A DNA stretch of 64,000 nt, taken from assembly GCF_947500655.1 (NCBI RefSeq), contig NZ_CANMSK010000016.1, positions 1 through 64,000 of the forward strand. Reading direction: 5' to 3'. Shown one piece after another: positions 51,093-59,381 of this stretch. Within the stretch, counting starts at the first letter, position 1; every line of letters starts with the position of its first letter. The notes under the pieces are model-generated. The model was not told where the DNA came from and made no database searches. It saw only the letters and a list, made by a program, of their open reading frames with translations. This DNA comes from an uncultured Psychrosphaera sp. GTDB taxonomy: Bacteria > Pseudomonadota > Gammaproteobacteria > Enterobacterales > Alteromonadaceae. The position numbers were made by a program, and so were the translations under genes.

Positions 51093-52895
51093 TTAAAAAA
51101 CAAAGTGCTCGGCATCCAATGCCATCATGCTTTCTGAACCAGCTGTTATACAAGCTGCATGACCTTTCGCTCTAGGTAATATACGGTCAAAATAGAATTG
51201 ACCCGTTTGTATTTTAGCTAAGTAAAAGTCTTTTTCATCTGTGCCTGCATCTAGTTGTTTCTGTGCACATGCAACCATTTTTGCCCAGTAATAAGCTAAG
51301 GTGACATATCCAGAAAACATAAGGTAATCAACTGAAGCTGCGCCTATTTCATCTGGGTTATTTTCTGCCTTTTTACCTATTTCCATTGTGGTTGATTGCC
51401 ACTCTTTTAAGTAACTTGCTAGTGTTTGGCAGTGACTTGTAAGACTGGGTGTTCCTGCATTATTTTGACAGAAGCTCACTACTTCAGCCGCAAAGCCTTT
51501 TAGTAGCTCGCCTTGTGAACCTAATATTTTACGACCTAATAAATCTAACGCCTGAATACCCGTTGTCCCTTCATACAAACAACTGATTTTGGTATCTCGC
51601 ATTAGCTGCTCCATACCCCATTCTTTGATAAATCCATGACCACCAAATACTTGAATACCATGGCTGGTGGACTCTAAACCAGTTTCGGTTAAAAAAGCTT
51701 TTGCAATAGGAGTTAGTAACGCCAGCTTAGCTTCTGCAAGTGCTTTGTGATTGTCATTTTTACTTGCGTGTACGGTATCGACTAATTGCGCTAAATCAGA
51801 CGCCAATGCTCGGCCTCCTTCAGCAAATGACTTTTGAGTTAGTAACATACGGCGTACATCTGGATGCACTATGATTGGATCTGCGGGGCCATTTGGATTT
51901 TTAACACCAGACATAGAACGCATTTGCAACCTGTCTTTAGCGTAAGTTAACGCACCTTGGAATGAAGCTTCAGATGCCGCAACACCTTCATTTGCAACAC
52001 CTAAACGAGCTGCATTCATAAAGGTAAACATACAATTTAATCCGCGATTAACTTCGCCAATTAAATACCCTTTGGCGTTATCAAAGTTGATCACACAAGT
52101 TGCGTTAGCGTTAATCCCCATTTTATGTTCAATAGAGCCACAGTTAACGCCGTTTCTATCTTCTACTGCGCCATTTTCTGTAATATTAAACTTAGGGACT
52201 GCAAATAACGAAATACCGCGCGTGCCTTCTGGCGAACCCGGGATACGGGCGATAACGATATGAACGATATTGTCAGAAAGGTCATGTTCCCCAGCTGAGA
52301 TAAATATTTTGCTACCGTTTAAGCGATAAGAACCGTCCTGATTTAATTCAGCTTTAGTACGTAACATGCCTAAGTCTGTACCACAGTGAGCTTCGGTAAG
52401 GCACATAGTACCTGTCCAGCTACCTTCCACTAATTTAGGTAAAAACATTTGTTTTTGCGTGTCAGTACCGTGGGCTAATAACGTGGCTATTGCGCCGTGG
52501 CTTAAGCCTGGATACATAGCAAAACTATGATTGGCCGCTGACATCATTTCGCCAATTGCGGTGTTGACTGAATGAGGTAAGTCTTGACCACCAAATTCTT
52601 CTGGCAAGGATAGTGTTGGCCATCCACCATCAACATATTGCTGATACGCTTCTTTAAAACCATCCGGTGTGGTGACATTACCGTCTGTCCAAGTACAACC
52701 TTGCTCATCGCCAATTTGGTTTAATGGAGCAATAACTTGTTCGGTAAATTTTCCAGCTTCTGACAATATTGCATCAAGCATATCTAAGCTAGCATCTTCA
52801 TAACCAAGAGTACTGTAGTGCGTTTCACAATCTAACAACTCTTGCATGACAAATTTGTAATCGCGTAAGGGCGCTTTATATTCAGGCATTTCCAT
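51093..52895 (-). CDS. acyl-CoA dehydrogenase (600-residue type)
   Basis: Encodes 600 residues, the long acyl-CoA dehydrogenase form with an extra C-terminal domain. The order is: N-terminal domain (YKAPLRDYKFVMQELLDCE, GDEQGCTWTDG), middle FAD-binding domain (GTMCLTEAHCGTDLGMLRTKA, KIFISAGEHDL), then FMNAARLGVANEGVAASE, LGLESTSHGIQVFGGHGFIKEWGMEQLMRD, YEGTTGIQALDLLGRKIL with the catalytic Glu and the flavin-binding motifs, and the acyl-CoA_dh_C-type tail to residue 600. It oxidises acyl-CoA in beta-oxidation, with electrons going to ETF. It is divergent from etfBA, with fatty-acid regulator-like sites in between. Confidence 0.93.
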   Translation of the reverse strand: MEMPEYKAPLRDYKFVMQELLDCETHYSTLGYEDASLDMLDAILSEAGKFTEQVIAPLNQIGDEQGCTWTDGNVTTPDGFKEAYQQYVDGGWPTLSLPEEFGGQDLPHSVNTAIGEMMSAANHSFAMYPGLSHGAIATLLAHGTDTQKQMFLPKLVEGSWTGTMCLTEAHCGTDLGMLRTKAELNQDGSYRLNGSKIFISAGEHDLSDNIVHIVIARIPGSPEGTRGISLFAVPKFNITENGAVEDRNGVNCGSIEHKMGINANATCVINFDNAKGYLIGEVNRGLNCMFTFMNAARLGVANEGVAASEASFQGALTYAKDRLQMRSMSGVKNPNGPADPIIVHPDVRRMLLTQKSFAEGGRALASDLAQLVDTVHASKNDNHKALAEAKLALLTPIAKAFLTETGLESTSHGIQVFGGHGFIKEWGMEQLMRDTKISCLYEGTTGIQALDLLGRKILGSQGELLKGFAAEVVSFCQNNAGTPSLTSHCQTLASYLKEWQSTTMEIGKKAENNPDEIGAASVDYLMFSGYVTLAYYWAKMVACAQKQLDAGTDEKDFYLAKIQTGQFYFDRILPRAKGHAACITAGSESMMALDAEHFVF

Positions 52896-52916
52896 TCTCT
52901 CAATTTATTGTTATTT

Positions 52917-52936
52917 AGCTCTGGTCAGACTAGCAG
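52917..52936. promoter_or_regulatory. FadR-like operator
   Basis: The core CTGGTCAGACTAG matches the enterobacterial FadR pattern CTGGTCnGACnnG, with a single asymmetry in one arm (GACTAG against GACCAG). It is 25 bp upstream of the acyl-CoA dehydrogenase start, where a repressor of the gene would bind. No fadR gene is in the window. Confidence 0.6.
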
Positions 52937-52993
52937 TAAATGGAACTGAATGACAAAGAAAGAAATAGATATTTGTATAAAATTAAGACAATA

Positions 52994-53007
52994 ATGATGT
53001 CGATCAA
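52994..53007. promoter_or_regulatory. FNR-like box
   Basis: ATGATGTCGATCAA matches TTGATnnnnATCAA at 9 of 10 fixed bases, the same type of match as the box before trhP. It is about 105 bp upstream of the dehydrogenase start. An O2-dependent input on fatty-acid oxidation would make sense, but this is one site and the effect cannot be read from it. Confidence 0.4.
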
Positions 53008-53260
53008 ATATTACTTTATTTGCTTGTCGTAAAGTTAAATGTACCTTTGTTGGGATCACTCTATATGTTATTAACTTAGTGAGGATTAAATTGTGTTATC
53101 CAAATACCATTTAAATTAGTAAACTCGCCCTGAATTAGTGACAAAGGTGAAGCTATTACCTATATAACAAAGTCATGGTAAATAAGTTTGTTTATTGTTG
53201 TATATTTAACTTAGCTATTTGTCTTCTTTGTTGGCGCTGCTGACAGGAATAACAATTAAA

Positions 53261-53278
53261 TTAAAACAACCGTTTGAA
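53261..53278. promoter_or_regulatory. PsrA-like operator upstream of etfB
   Basis: TTAAAAC-AACC-GTTTGAA is an inverted repeat with one mismatch between the arms and resembles PsrA sites (CAAAC-n-GTTTG type) of gammaproteobacterial fatty-acid genes. It ends 76 bp before the etfB start. The consensus is from memory and the arms are short. Confidence 0.45.
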
Positions 53279-53354
53279 TTTTCCAGTAAATAAAGTAAAT
53301 TGTGCAACACTCTGGATACAACAGATATAAAAATTAGAAAAGTGAGTAATTTTA

Positions 53355-54107
53355 ATGAAAGTATTAGTCCCAATAAAACGCGTAATTGACTACAACGTCA
53401 AAGTACGTGTTAAAGCCGATAATTCTGATGTTGATTTAACTAACACAAAAATGGCTATTAACCCGTTTTGTGAAATCGCTGTTGAAGAAGCTGTACGTTT
53501 AAAAGAAGCTGGCACAGTAACCGAAATCATTGTTGTATCTGTTGGCGATAAAACATGTCAGGAGCAGTTACGAACTGCACTAGCATTAGGAGCTGACCGT
53601 GCTATTCAAATTGAAACTGACGAATCGTTAGATGCTCTGAACATAGCAAAACTATTACAAAAAGTAGTTGAAGAAGAACAACCTCAACTGGTTATTTTAG
53701 GTAAGCAGTCAATAGACAGCGATAACAACCAAACAGGTCAAATGCTAGCCGCCCTTACTGGGATGTCTCAAGGTACATTTGCATCGGAAGTAGTTGTTGC
53801 AGACGGAAAAGTAAACGTAACGCGTGAAGTTGACGGTGGTTTGCAAACATTAGCATTAACTCTTCCTGCGGTTGTGACAACAGACTTACGTTTAAATGAA
53901 CCTCGTTATGCATCATTACCAAATATAATGAAAGCCAAACGTAAACCTTTAGATGTAAAACCAGCGGCTGATTTTGGTATTAACCTTACAGCTCGTACAT
54001 CGTTGTTAAAAGTAACACCACCTGCTGAGCGTCAAGCTGGCATTATGGTTGGTTCAATTGATGAATTAATAGAAAAATTGAAGACTGAAGCGAAGGTGAT
54101 CTCATGA
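53355..54107 (+). CDS. etfB: electron transfer flavoprotein beta subunit
   Basis: Encodes 250 residues, the usual length. It matches Etf[77 protein letters not shown] and the signature [44 protein letters not shown], read in pieces. It accepts electrons from acyl-CoA dehydrogenases. ATGA overlap with etfA gives tight coupling. Confidence 0.96.
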   Translation: MKVLVPIKRVIDYNVKVRVKADNSDVDLTNTKMAINPFCEIAVEEAVRLKEAGTVTEIIVVSVGDKTCQEQLRTALALGADRAIQIETDESLDALNIAKLLQKVVEEEQPQLVILGKQSIDSDNNQTGQMLAALTGMSQGTFASEVVVADGKVNVTREVDGGLQTLALTLPAVVTTDLRLNEPRYASLPNIMKAKRKPLDVKPAADFGINLTARTSLLKVTPPAERQAGIMVGSIDELIEKLKTEAKVIS

Positions 54108-55030
54108 GCATTTTAGTTTACGCAGAACATGATAATACTGAGTTAAAAGCGGATACGCTTAAAACGGTAACGGCTGCATTAAAAATTGGCAGTGATGTAC
54201 ATTTGCTAGTTGCTGGCGCTAATTGCCAATCAGTTGTAGAGCAAGCCGCAAAAGTAACTGGTGTTACAAAAGTATTGGTTGCTGATAACGCAGCTTATGA
54301 ACATCAACTTGCTGAAAACGTAAGTGCACTTGTATTAGAGTTGGCAGCTGATTACGACACTATTATGGCAACAGCATTAACAACGGGTAAAAACTTTATG
54401 CCTCGCGTTGCTGCTTTGTTAGATGTTGCACAAATCTCTGACATCATTGATGTTGAAAGTGCCGATACGTTTGTACGTCCAATCTATGCGGGTAATGCTA
54501 TCGCTACGGTAAAAAGTTTAGATGTTAAAAAAGTACTTACTGTCCGTGCAACGGCATTTGATGCAGCTGACACAGATGGAAGCGCTGAAGTAGTAACACT
54601 TTCAAATGTAACTGACGCTGGTATTTCTAGCCATGTTAAAGATGAATTAACGGTTTCTGCTCGTCCTGATTTAGGCGCTGCAAGTATTGTTATCTCTGGT
54701 GGGCGTGGCATGCAAAACGGCGAGAACTTTAAATTGTTAGACGGTATTGCTGATAAGTTAGGCGCGGCTATTGGTGCATCACGTGCAGCGGTTGATGCTG
54801 GGTTTGTACCAAATGATATGCAAGTAGGTCAAACGGGTAAAATAGTTGCTCCTGACTTATACATAGCTGTTGGTATCTCAGGTGCAATTCAGCATTTAGC
54901 CGGTATGAAAGACTCAAAAGTTATTGTCGCTATTAATAAAGATCCAGAAGCGCCAATTTTCCAAGTAGCAGATTACGGCTTGGAAGCTGACTTATTTGAC
55001 GCTTTACCAGAGCTAGAAGCTAAATTATAA
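54104..55030 (+). CDS. etfA: electron transfer flavoprotein alpha subunit
   Basis: Encodes 308 residues. The EtfA pattern: a first alpha/beta domain ([23 protein letters not shown]), then an FAD domain with [83 protein letters not shown], in pieces. It carries the FAD of the heterodimer. Followed by a strong terminator at 55071. Confidence 0.96.
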   Translation: MSILVYAEHDNTELKADTLKTVTAALKIGSDVHLLVAGANCQSVVEQAAKVTGVTKVLVADNAAYEHQLAENVSALVLELAADYDTIMATALTTGKNFMPRVAALLDVAQISDIIDVESADTFVRPIYAGNAIATVKSLDVKKVLTVRATAFDAADTDGSAEVVTLSNVTDAGISSHVKDELTVSARPDLGAASIVISGGRGMQNGENFKLLDGIADKLGAAIGASRAAVDAGFVPNDMQVGQTGKIVAPDLYIAVGISGAIQHLAGMKDSKVIVAINKDPEAPIFQVADYGLEADLFDALPELEAKL

Positions 55031-55070
55031 AATAGCTCCTTATTACGCTTGAATTCAAAAATGATTGACT

Positions 55071-55100
55071 AAAAAGGCCATTACAAATGGCCTTTTTTTA
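55071..55100 (+). terminator. Rho-independent terminator of etfBA
   Basis: AAAAAGGCCATT (55071-55082) / AATGGCCTTTTT, 3-nt loop, long T-run. Confidence 0.92.
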
Positions 55101-55154
55101 TGCGTGTGTGTATATTTGGCTAAATAAAATAAGAGTGGAAACTCAGGGAGTGAA

Positions 55155-56243
55155 ATGAAACTTATTAAGTTAGTTGGTATGACAGTAGTGGTCATTAGCA
55201 GTCTTATTTTTTTGCTTTGGGCTAACTCTTCTTTACAGCCTCAGGTTTGGTCACCAAGTAAAAATCCTCACTTCACCGGCGTGTTTACAAAAAACCATAA
55301 ATTAGATCAGAGCCAATTGATTTTACAGGATGTCGGGCTTGGTCCTGAAGATATTGTATTAGGTAAAAATGGGCGTTTTTATACGGGTTTTGAAGATGGC
55401 CGTATTATTAGTTTTTTGTTGAACAAAGGTGGCCATTCCGATATTCAGTTATTAACTAATACTGGTGGAAGACCACTTGGGATGAAGTTTGATCACGCAG
55501 GCAATTTAATTGTAACAGACTCTATAAAAGGTCTATTGTCAGTAGCTGTGGCTGGTGAAACAGCTGGTGAAGTCACAGTACTGGTAGATGCAATAAGTGG
55601 CATTAAGATGAAGTTTGTTGATCATTTAGATATTGCTCAAGATGGCACTATTTGGTTTTCAGATGCATCACAGCGTTTTGGTCATGAGCAACTTGCATAC
55701 GATTTTGTAGAAGTTAGCGCTACAGGACGTTTACTCAGTTATTCCCCAACAACCAAAGAAACCAAAGTTCATATCTCAAATTTGTTTTTTGCCAATGGAG
55801 TTGCGCTGGGGCCAAATGATGATTTTGTGTTAATTAACGAAACTGGCAAAGCGCAAATACACCGATTATGGCTAAAAGGCGATAAGCAAGGCACAACTGA
55901 CATCTTCATTAAAAACTTACCTGGTATGCCTGATAATCTTACGTTTAATGGAAAAGATACTTTTTGGATACCGCTTATAAACCTTAGGGACCCTTTAATC
56001 GACGGTTTAGCTCAATATCCATTTATAAGAAAGTTAGCGGGTGGGTTACCGATAACTTGGTTAAAACCAGCTCAGCCGTATGGCTTTGTTATCGGTGTTG
56101 ATTTAGATGGAAAGGTGATATTTAATCTACAAGGTAGCAATAAGCTCTTTGCTATTACGAGCGTGATTGAATATAAAAATAACTTGGTACTCGGCAGCTT
56201 GAAAATGAACAACGCAGCAATAGTTACTTTACCAGAACGTTAG
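55155..56243 (+). CDS. SMP-30/strictosidine-synthase-like beta-propeller protein
   Basis: Encodes 362 residues with an N-terminal membrane anchor or uncleaved signal (residues 6-24, VGMTVVVISSLIFLLWA). The propeller shows the APMAP/strictosidine synthase-like order: GPEDIVLGKNGRFYTGFEDGRI, RPLGMKFDHAGNLIVTDSIKGLLSV, FVDHLDIAQDGTIWFSDASQRFG, LFFANGVALGPNDDFVLINETG and NLPGMPDNLTFNGKDTFWI. Possibly a periplasmic lactonase or esterase; the substrate is not known. GGGAG lies ahead of the ATG. A hairpin at 56292-56327 may terminate it. Confidence 0.83.
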   Translation: MKLIKLVGMTVVVISSLIFLLWANSSLQPQVWSPSKNPHFTGVFTKNHKLDQSQLILQDVGLGPEDIVLGKNGRFYTGFEDGRIISFLLNKGGHSDIQLLTNTGGRPLGMKFDHAGNLIVTDSIKGLLSVAVAGETAGEVTVLVDAISGIKMKFVDHLDIAQDGTIWFSDASQRFGHEQLAYDFVEVSATGRLLSYSPTTKETKVHISNLFFANGVALGPNDDFVLINETGKAQIHRLWLKGDKQGTTDIFIKNLPGMPDNLTFNGKDTFWIPLINLRDPLIDGLAQYPFIRKLAGGLPITWLKPAQPYGFVIGVDLDGKVIFNLQGSNKLFAITSVIEYKNNLVLGSLKMNNAAIVTLPER

Positions 56244-56291
56244 AAAAAACATTGATGTTAGAGGTTTTATTAAATTTAAGAAATAATAAAT

Positions 56292-56335
56292 ACTCGACTT
56301 CATTAGCTAATTTACCTCTGGTCGAGTTTGTGTTT
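56292..56335 (+). terminator. possible terminator
   Basis: ACTCGAC (56292-56298) pairs with GTCGAGT (56321-56327), with a 22-nt loop, then TTGTGTTT. Downstream of the propeller gene. Confidence 0.5.
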
Positions 56336-56401
56336 ATTCGATACCCCGTTAATATCACTTTGGTAAATTATTTATAAGTTAATTAAATAGGCAGGTATTA
56401 A

Positions 56402-57076
56402 ATGGCTAACATGGTAAAAAAAATAAAAATAAAACAAGTATTTGTACTATTCACATTAGCAGCAAGCTTGAGTATATCTACGTCTTTTCAAGCCAAATCT
56501 TTGCAGGCCAAAAGTGCAGATACAGTTGCGACTGTGCTAGCTAAAAAGGGCGATGTAAATATCATTAGTGCTACCGGGACAGTTGCCGCGAAAAGAAAAT
56601 CGCTATTAATAGAAAAAGATACTGTAGTTACAGGTCTGGACGCTAGAACGTCACTTAAGTTTAATGATGGCACTATTACAACGCTTGGTAGCGATAGTGA
56701 AATGTTGATCAAACAATATAAGTGGAGTGCCGATGACAAAGCGCCATCAGCAGAATTTGAATTAGTTAAAGGCGTGTTTCGTACTGTAACTGGGCTGATC
56801 ACTAAAGTAAAAATACCTAGCTATACAGTAAAAACCCCAATGGGCAGTATAGGTATTCGCGGTACTGACTTTTGGGGCGGCTATTTAGATAAAGACGCTA
56901 TCGATGTTTTGTTTGTTGAAGGTGATCATGAAATTGTGATCACTAATGAATTTGGCACTACGGTATTAACAGCACCAGGTCAGGGAACAACGATTAAAGC
57001 GGGTAAGGCACCAACCGCTGCCAAATTTTGGCCGCAACATAAAGTAGATAGAGCGGTTAATTCAACTAGCTTTTAA
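56402..57076 (+). CDS. secreted FecR-domain protein
   Basis: Encodes 224 residues: a signal peptide (VFVLFTLAASLSISTSFQA), then a FecR-type domain: GDVNIISATGTVAAKRKSLLIEKDTVVTGLDARTSLKFNDGTITTLG, then FELVKGVFRTVTG and KTPMGSIGIRGTDFWGG, the hallmark (TPxGxIGVRGTxF). Unlike FecR itself there is no FecI-type N-terminal segment or TM, so this is an exported FecR-fold protein of unknown role rather than an anti-sigma sensor. A single-gene unit ended by a strong hairpin. Confidence 0.85.
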   Translation: MANMVKKIKIKQVFVLFTLAASLSISTSFQAKSLQAKSADTVATVLAKKGDVNIISATGTVAAKRKSLLIEKDTVVTGLDARTSLKFNDGTITTLGSDSEMLIKQYKWSADDKAPSAEFELVKGVFRTVTGLITKVKIPSYTVKTPMGSIGIRGTDFWGGYLDKDAIDVLFVEGDHEIVITNEFGTTVLTAPGQGTTIKAGKAPTAAKFWPQHKVDRAVNSTSF

Positions 57077-57111
57077 AGGTTGTCTTAATACCATACAAAA
57101 ATGGCATTAAA

Positions 57112-57148
57112 AAACGAAGTGTGAGTGGTATTCACACTTCGTTTTTTT
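57112..57148. terminator. bidirectional terminator
   Basis: AAACGAAGTGTGA (57112-57124) / TCACACTTCGTTT (57132-57144), 7-nt loop, then T-run. Serves the FecR-domain gene and probably the convergent gene. Confidence 0.92.
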
Positions 57149-57188
57149 GTTTATAACTTTAAGTTTTAAAAGCTAAGCAGAAAAAACA

Positions 57189-58259
57189 CTAAGCCGAGAA
57201 GTCGACTTTTTTAAGTGACTCAGTATTAGCTAAATATTTTTCTATTAACTGTTCAATACTTTGCTTATTTATATCTATATTCTTAGATGCTAGAAACTCT
57301 TCATTATAAAGTTTCGATATAGAGCGTTCGCCAAGATCACAGGCGATAGTTACAATAGTTTGTTTTTCACCGCCATTAGTCGGTCCAAACTGAATAGCGC
57401 TAAACAAAGCTGCTGTTACGTTTAATGCACTTGAGCTACCTAGTACTAACGCGTCATGTTTTCTAACGTAATTTGCTACTGTAACAATATCTTGGTCTGG
57501 CAAATTAACCGCATAATCAATTTTTGCTTGTTTGAAGTTCTCAACCAAACGCATAATACCAATACCTTCAGTGAATGAACCACCTTCACTTGCGATATGT
57601 TTACCTTGTGCAAGATAATTTAAAATGCCCGAGCCATCAGGATCAACTGCAACTGTTTTAATATCCGTATTTTGTGATTTAAGGTATTTAGATATCCCGC
57701 CTAATGTGCCGCCAGTACCAGCAACAGAAACAAACACATCAATATCTTTTTGAGTTTGTTGGTAAATCTCTGGACCGGTATAAGTAAAGTGAGCTTTTGA
57801 ATTACTTAAATTCTCAAATTGATCTGCCCACCAGTATTTAGGATTGTTCTCAGCCATTGTGCGAGCCGTATGATAAAAGTGAGCTGGGTTTGAAAAGGGT
57901 ACCGCATCAACAAGGTGTAATTTAGCACCATGGAGCTCAATCATTTGTTCTTTTTCTTTGGTTTGCCCTTTAGGCATTACGACCTCAAGATCATAGCCGA
58001 GTGACTTAGCAACAATGGCAAGTCCAATACCTGTGTTTCCGGCAGTGCCTTCTACAATTGTCATTCCAGGTTTAAGTTTGCCACTATCTATCGCGTCTGT
58101 GACCATTTGCAAAGCAGCTCTGTCTTTTACTGAACCGCCGGGATTCAAAAACTCACATTTAACATAGATGTCACAACCAGTTAATTGACTTAAACTGGCT
58201 ATTTTAACCAGTGGTGTATCGCCAATTAATTCAGCTAAATTATTTGCAGTTTTGTTCAT
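57189..58259 (-). CDS. cysteine synthase family PLP enzyme (CysK/Cds1-like)
   Basis: Encodes 356 residues, longer than CysK (about 323). NNLAELIGDTPLVKIASLS, YVKCEFLNPGGSVKDRAA with the PLP lysine, VEGTAGNTGIGLA, SVAGTGGTLGGISKYLK, and GIGIMR follow the order of O-acetylserine sulfhydrylase/desulfhydrase enzymes. The extra C-terminal 30 residues (SKNIDINKQSIEQLIEKYLA) are not in CysK. Synthesis of cysteine or its breakdown to sulfide are both possible. The ATG at 58259 is preferred to a GTG two codons earlier. AAAAGG lies upstream. Confidence 0.87.
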   Translation of the reverse strand: MNKTANNLAELIGDTPLVKIASLSQLTGCDIYVKCEFLNPGGSVKDRAALQMVTDAIDSGKLKPGMTIVEGTAGNTGIGLAIVAKSLGYDLEVVMPKGQTKEKEQMIELHGAKLHLVDAVPFSNPAHFYHTARTMAENNPKYWWADQFENLSNSKAHFTYTGPEIYQQTQKDIDVFVSVAGTGGTLGGISKYLKSQNTDIKTVAVDPDGSGILNYLAQGKHIASEGGSFTEGIGIMRLVENFKQAKIDYAVNLPDQDIVTVANYVRKHDALVLGSSSALNVTAALFSAIQFGPTNGGEKQTIVTIACDLGERSISKLYNEEFLASKNIDINKQSIEQLIEKYLANTESLKKVDFSA

Positions 58260-58464
58260 TGTCACAATACCTTTTATTAATTAGTTTCAATCTTTCTTGA
58301 ATTCAGGCTTAGATACAGATGATAAAGGCGTAGCACTATGTTTTATAGATGCTTATCTTAATTCACTAATCGCACTTTTGATACGAAGTGTAAGTTAAAA
58401 TTTACTTTTGTTTAAATAAAAGCAGACTCATTCAACTATATTTTACAAATAGGCGGCTATTAAC

Positions 58465-58499
58465 TTGAATCTATTGAGATAGCAAGTATAATGCCCCGC
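58465..58499 (+). promoter_or_regulatory. sigma-70 promoter with GC-rich discriminator (stable RNA type)
   Basis: TTGAAT (58465-58470), 16-nt spacer, TATAAT (58487-58492), then GCCCCGC directly after the -10. A GC-rich discriminator of this kind is typical of stringently controlled stable-RNA promoters. It drives the tRNA and probably the rimP-nusA-infB-rbfA operon. Confidence 0.78.
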
Positions 58500-58505
58500 A
58501 ATAAC

Positions 58506-58560
58506 GCTAGGTAAAGCTCTTTGTTGTATTCTATAAATACAATAAAGTAAGTGACCTAGC
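58506..58560 (+). ncRNA. nested hairpin in the tRNA operon leader
   Basis: Outer stem GCTAGGT (58506-58512) / ACCTAGC (58554-58560). Inside it a 12-bp stem, CTTTGTTGTATT (58519-58530) / AATACAATAAAG (58536-58547) with one G-U pair and a CTATA loop. It lies 50 bp upstream of the mature tRNA. It is probably a processing structure in the precursor or a stable leader fragment; no known family is claimed. Confidence 0.5.
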
Positions 58561-58609
58561 TCAAGTCCTTGGAATTAGACTTAAAACAATTAGCCAAGTA
58601 ATTTACGGA

Positions 58610-58680
<71 letters not shown>

Positions 58681-58686
<6 letters not shown>

Positions 58687-58709
58687 ATTAGGTTTAATTG
58701 GTTGCTTTA
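58681..58709 (+). terminator. hairpin at the 3' end of the tRNA
   Basis: CAACCAATTA (58681-58690) / TAATTGGTTG (58695-58704), 4-nt loop, then CTTTAATT. It overlaps the CCA end, so it may terminate or process the tRNA transcript while allowing some read-through to rimP. Confidence 0.65.
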
Positions 58710-58839
58710 ATTAAAGTGTTATGGCTTTAATTAACACGTAAATTATAAAGGTAGATGCGCGCCTCGACACTCGGGGCGTTTTGGTTTTTCAAGCCTGCTA
58801 CTTTAACAGTTTGTATTGTGGGTTCAATATAAGTTGAGC

Positions 58840-58871
58840 TCATGGAACTGGGGCTTATGGCCCTTTTTTTG
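58840..58871 (+). promoter_or_regulatory. rimP leader hairpin (attenuator-like)
   Basis: GGGC (58851-58854) / GCCC (58860-58863) with a 5-nt loop and a run of seven T, 30 bp before the rimP start. A conserved rimP-leader RNA with a terminal terminator is known upstream of rimP in gammaproteobacteria; this fits in position and form, but the full structure was not matched. Confidence 0.55.
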
Positions 58872-58900
58872 TACTTATTTTTAGCAATAGGAGTGGTAAT

Positions 58901-59359
58901 TTGACCAATCTAGAACTGCGTTTAACTGAAATGTTAAGCCCTGCAGTAGATGCTTTAGGTTTTGACTTATTAGGCATTGAATATTTACGTGCGGGTAGTC
59001 ATTCTACTTTACGTTTATTTATAGACCATGCAGATGGAATTACTGTAGATAACTGCGCAGACGTTAGTCGTCAAGCAAGTGCGATCTTAGATGTAGAAGA
59101 TCCTATTGCAAATGAGTACAGCTTAGAGGTCTCATCTCCGGGTGTAGATCGCCCACTGTTTACCCTTGCACATTTTGCAGCTGTGGTATCAGAAGAGGTA
59201 AGCGTTAAATTAAACGTGCCACAAGATGGACGTAGAAATTTCAAAGGCACATTGGTTTCGATTGACGAAGACATGATAAATGTTGAAGTTGATAACCAAG
59301 TGTTCTCTTTATTAATAGATAATGTCTCGAAAGCAAATTTAATTGCTAAATTTGGCTGA
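58901..59359 (+). CDS. rimP: ribosome maturation factor RimP
   Basis: Encodes 152 residues. LRLTEMLSPAVDALGFDLLGIEYLRAG, LRLFIDHADGITVDNCADVSRQASAILDVEDPI and YSLEVSSPGVDRPLFT, read in pieces, are nearly the E. coli sequence. It is needed for 30S maturation. The start is a TTG with AGGAG 7 nt upstream (no ATG fits); E. coli rimP also uses TTG, which limits expression. First protein gene of the operon, 22 bp ahead of nusA. Confidence 0.95.
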   Translation: MTNLELRLTEMLSPAVDALGFDLLGIEYLRAGSHSTLRLFIDHADGITVDNCADVSRQASAILDVEDPIANEYSLEVSSPGVDRPLFTLAHFAAVVSEEVSVKLNVPQDGRRNFKGTLVSIDEDMINVEVDNQVFSLLIDNVSKANLIAKFG

Positions 59360-59381
59360 TCATACTTAAAGGAGCGAGATA

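Larger units (their letters stand above)
52896..53354. other. 459-bp divergent control region of the beta-oxidation module
   Basis: Without a gene. It carries a FadR-like site (52917-52936), an FNR-like site (52994-53007) and a PsrA-like site (53261-53278), described separately. The stretch 53010-53255 shows nothing clear. Confidence 0.6.
58260..58609. other. intergenic region with tRNA promoter and structured leader
   Basis: About 350 bp. The left half (58260-58460) shows no feature. The right half holds the promoter (58465-58492) and leader structure (58506-58560) of the initiator tRNA operon. Confidence 0.6.
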
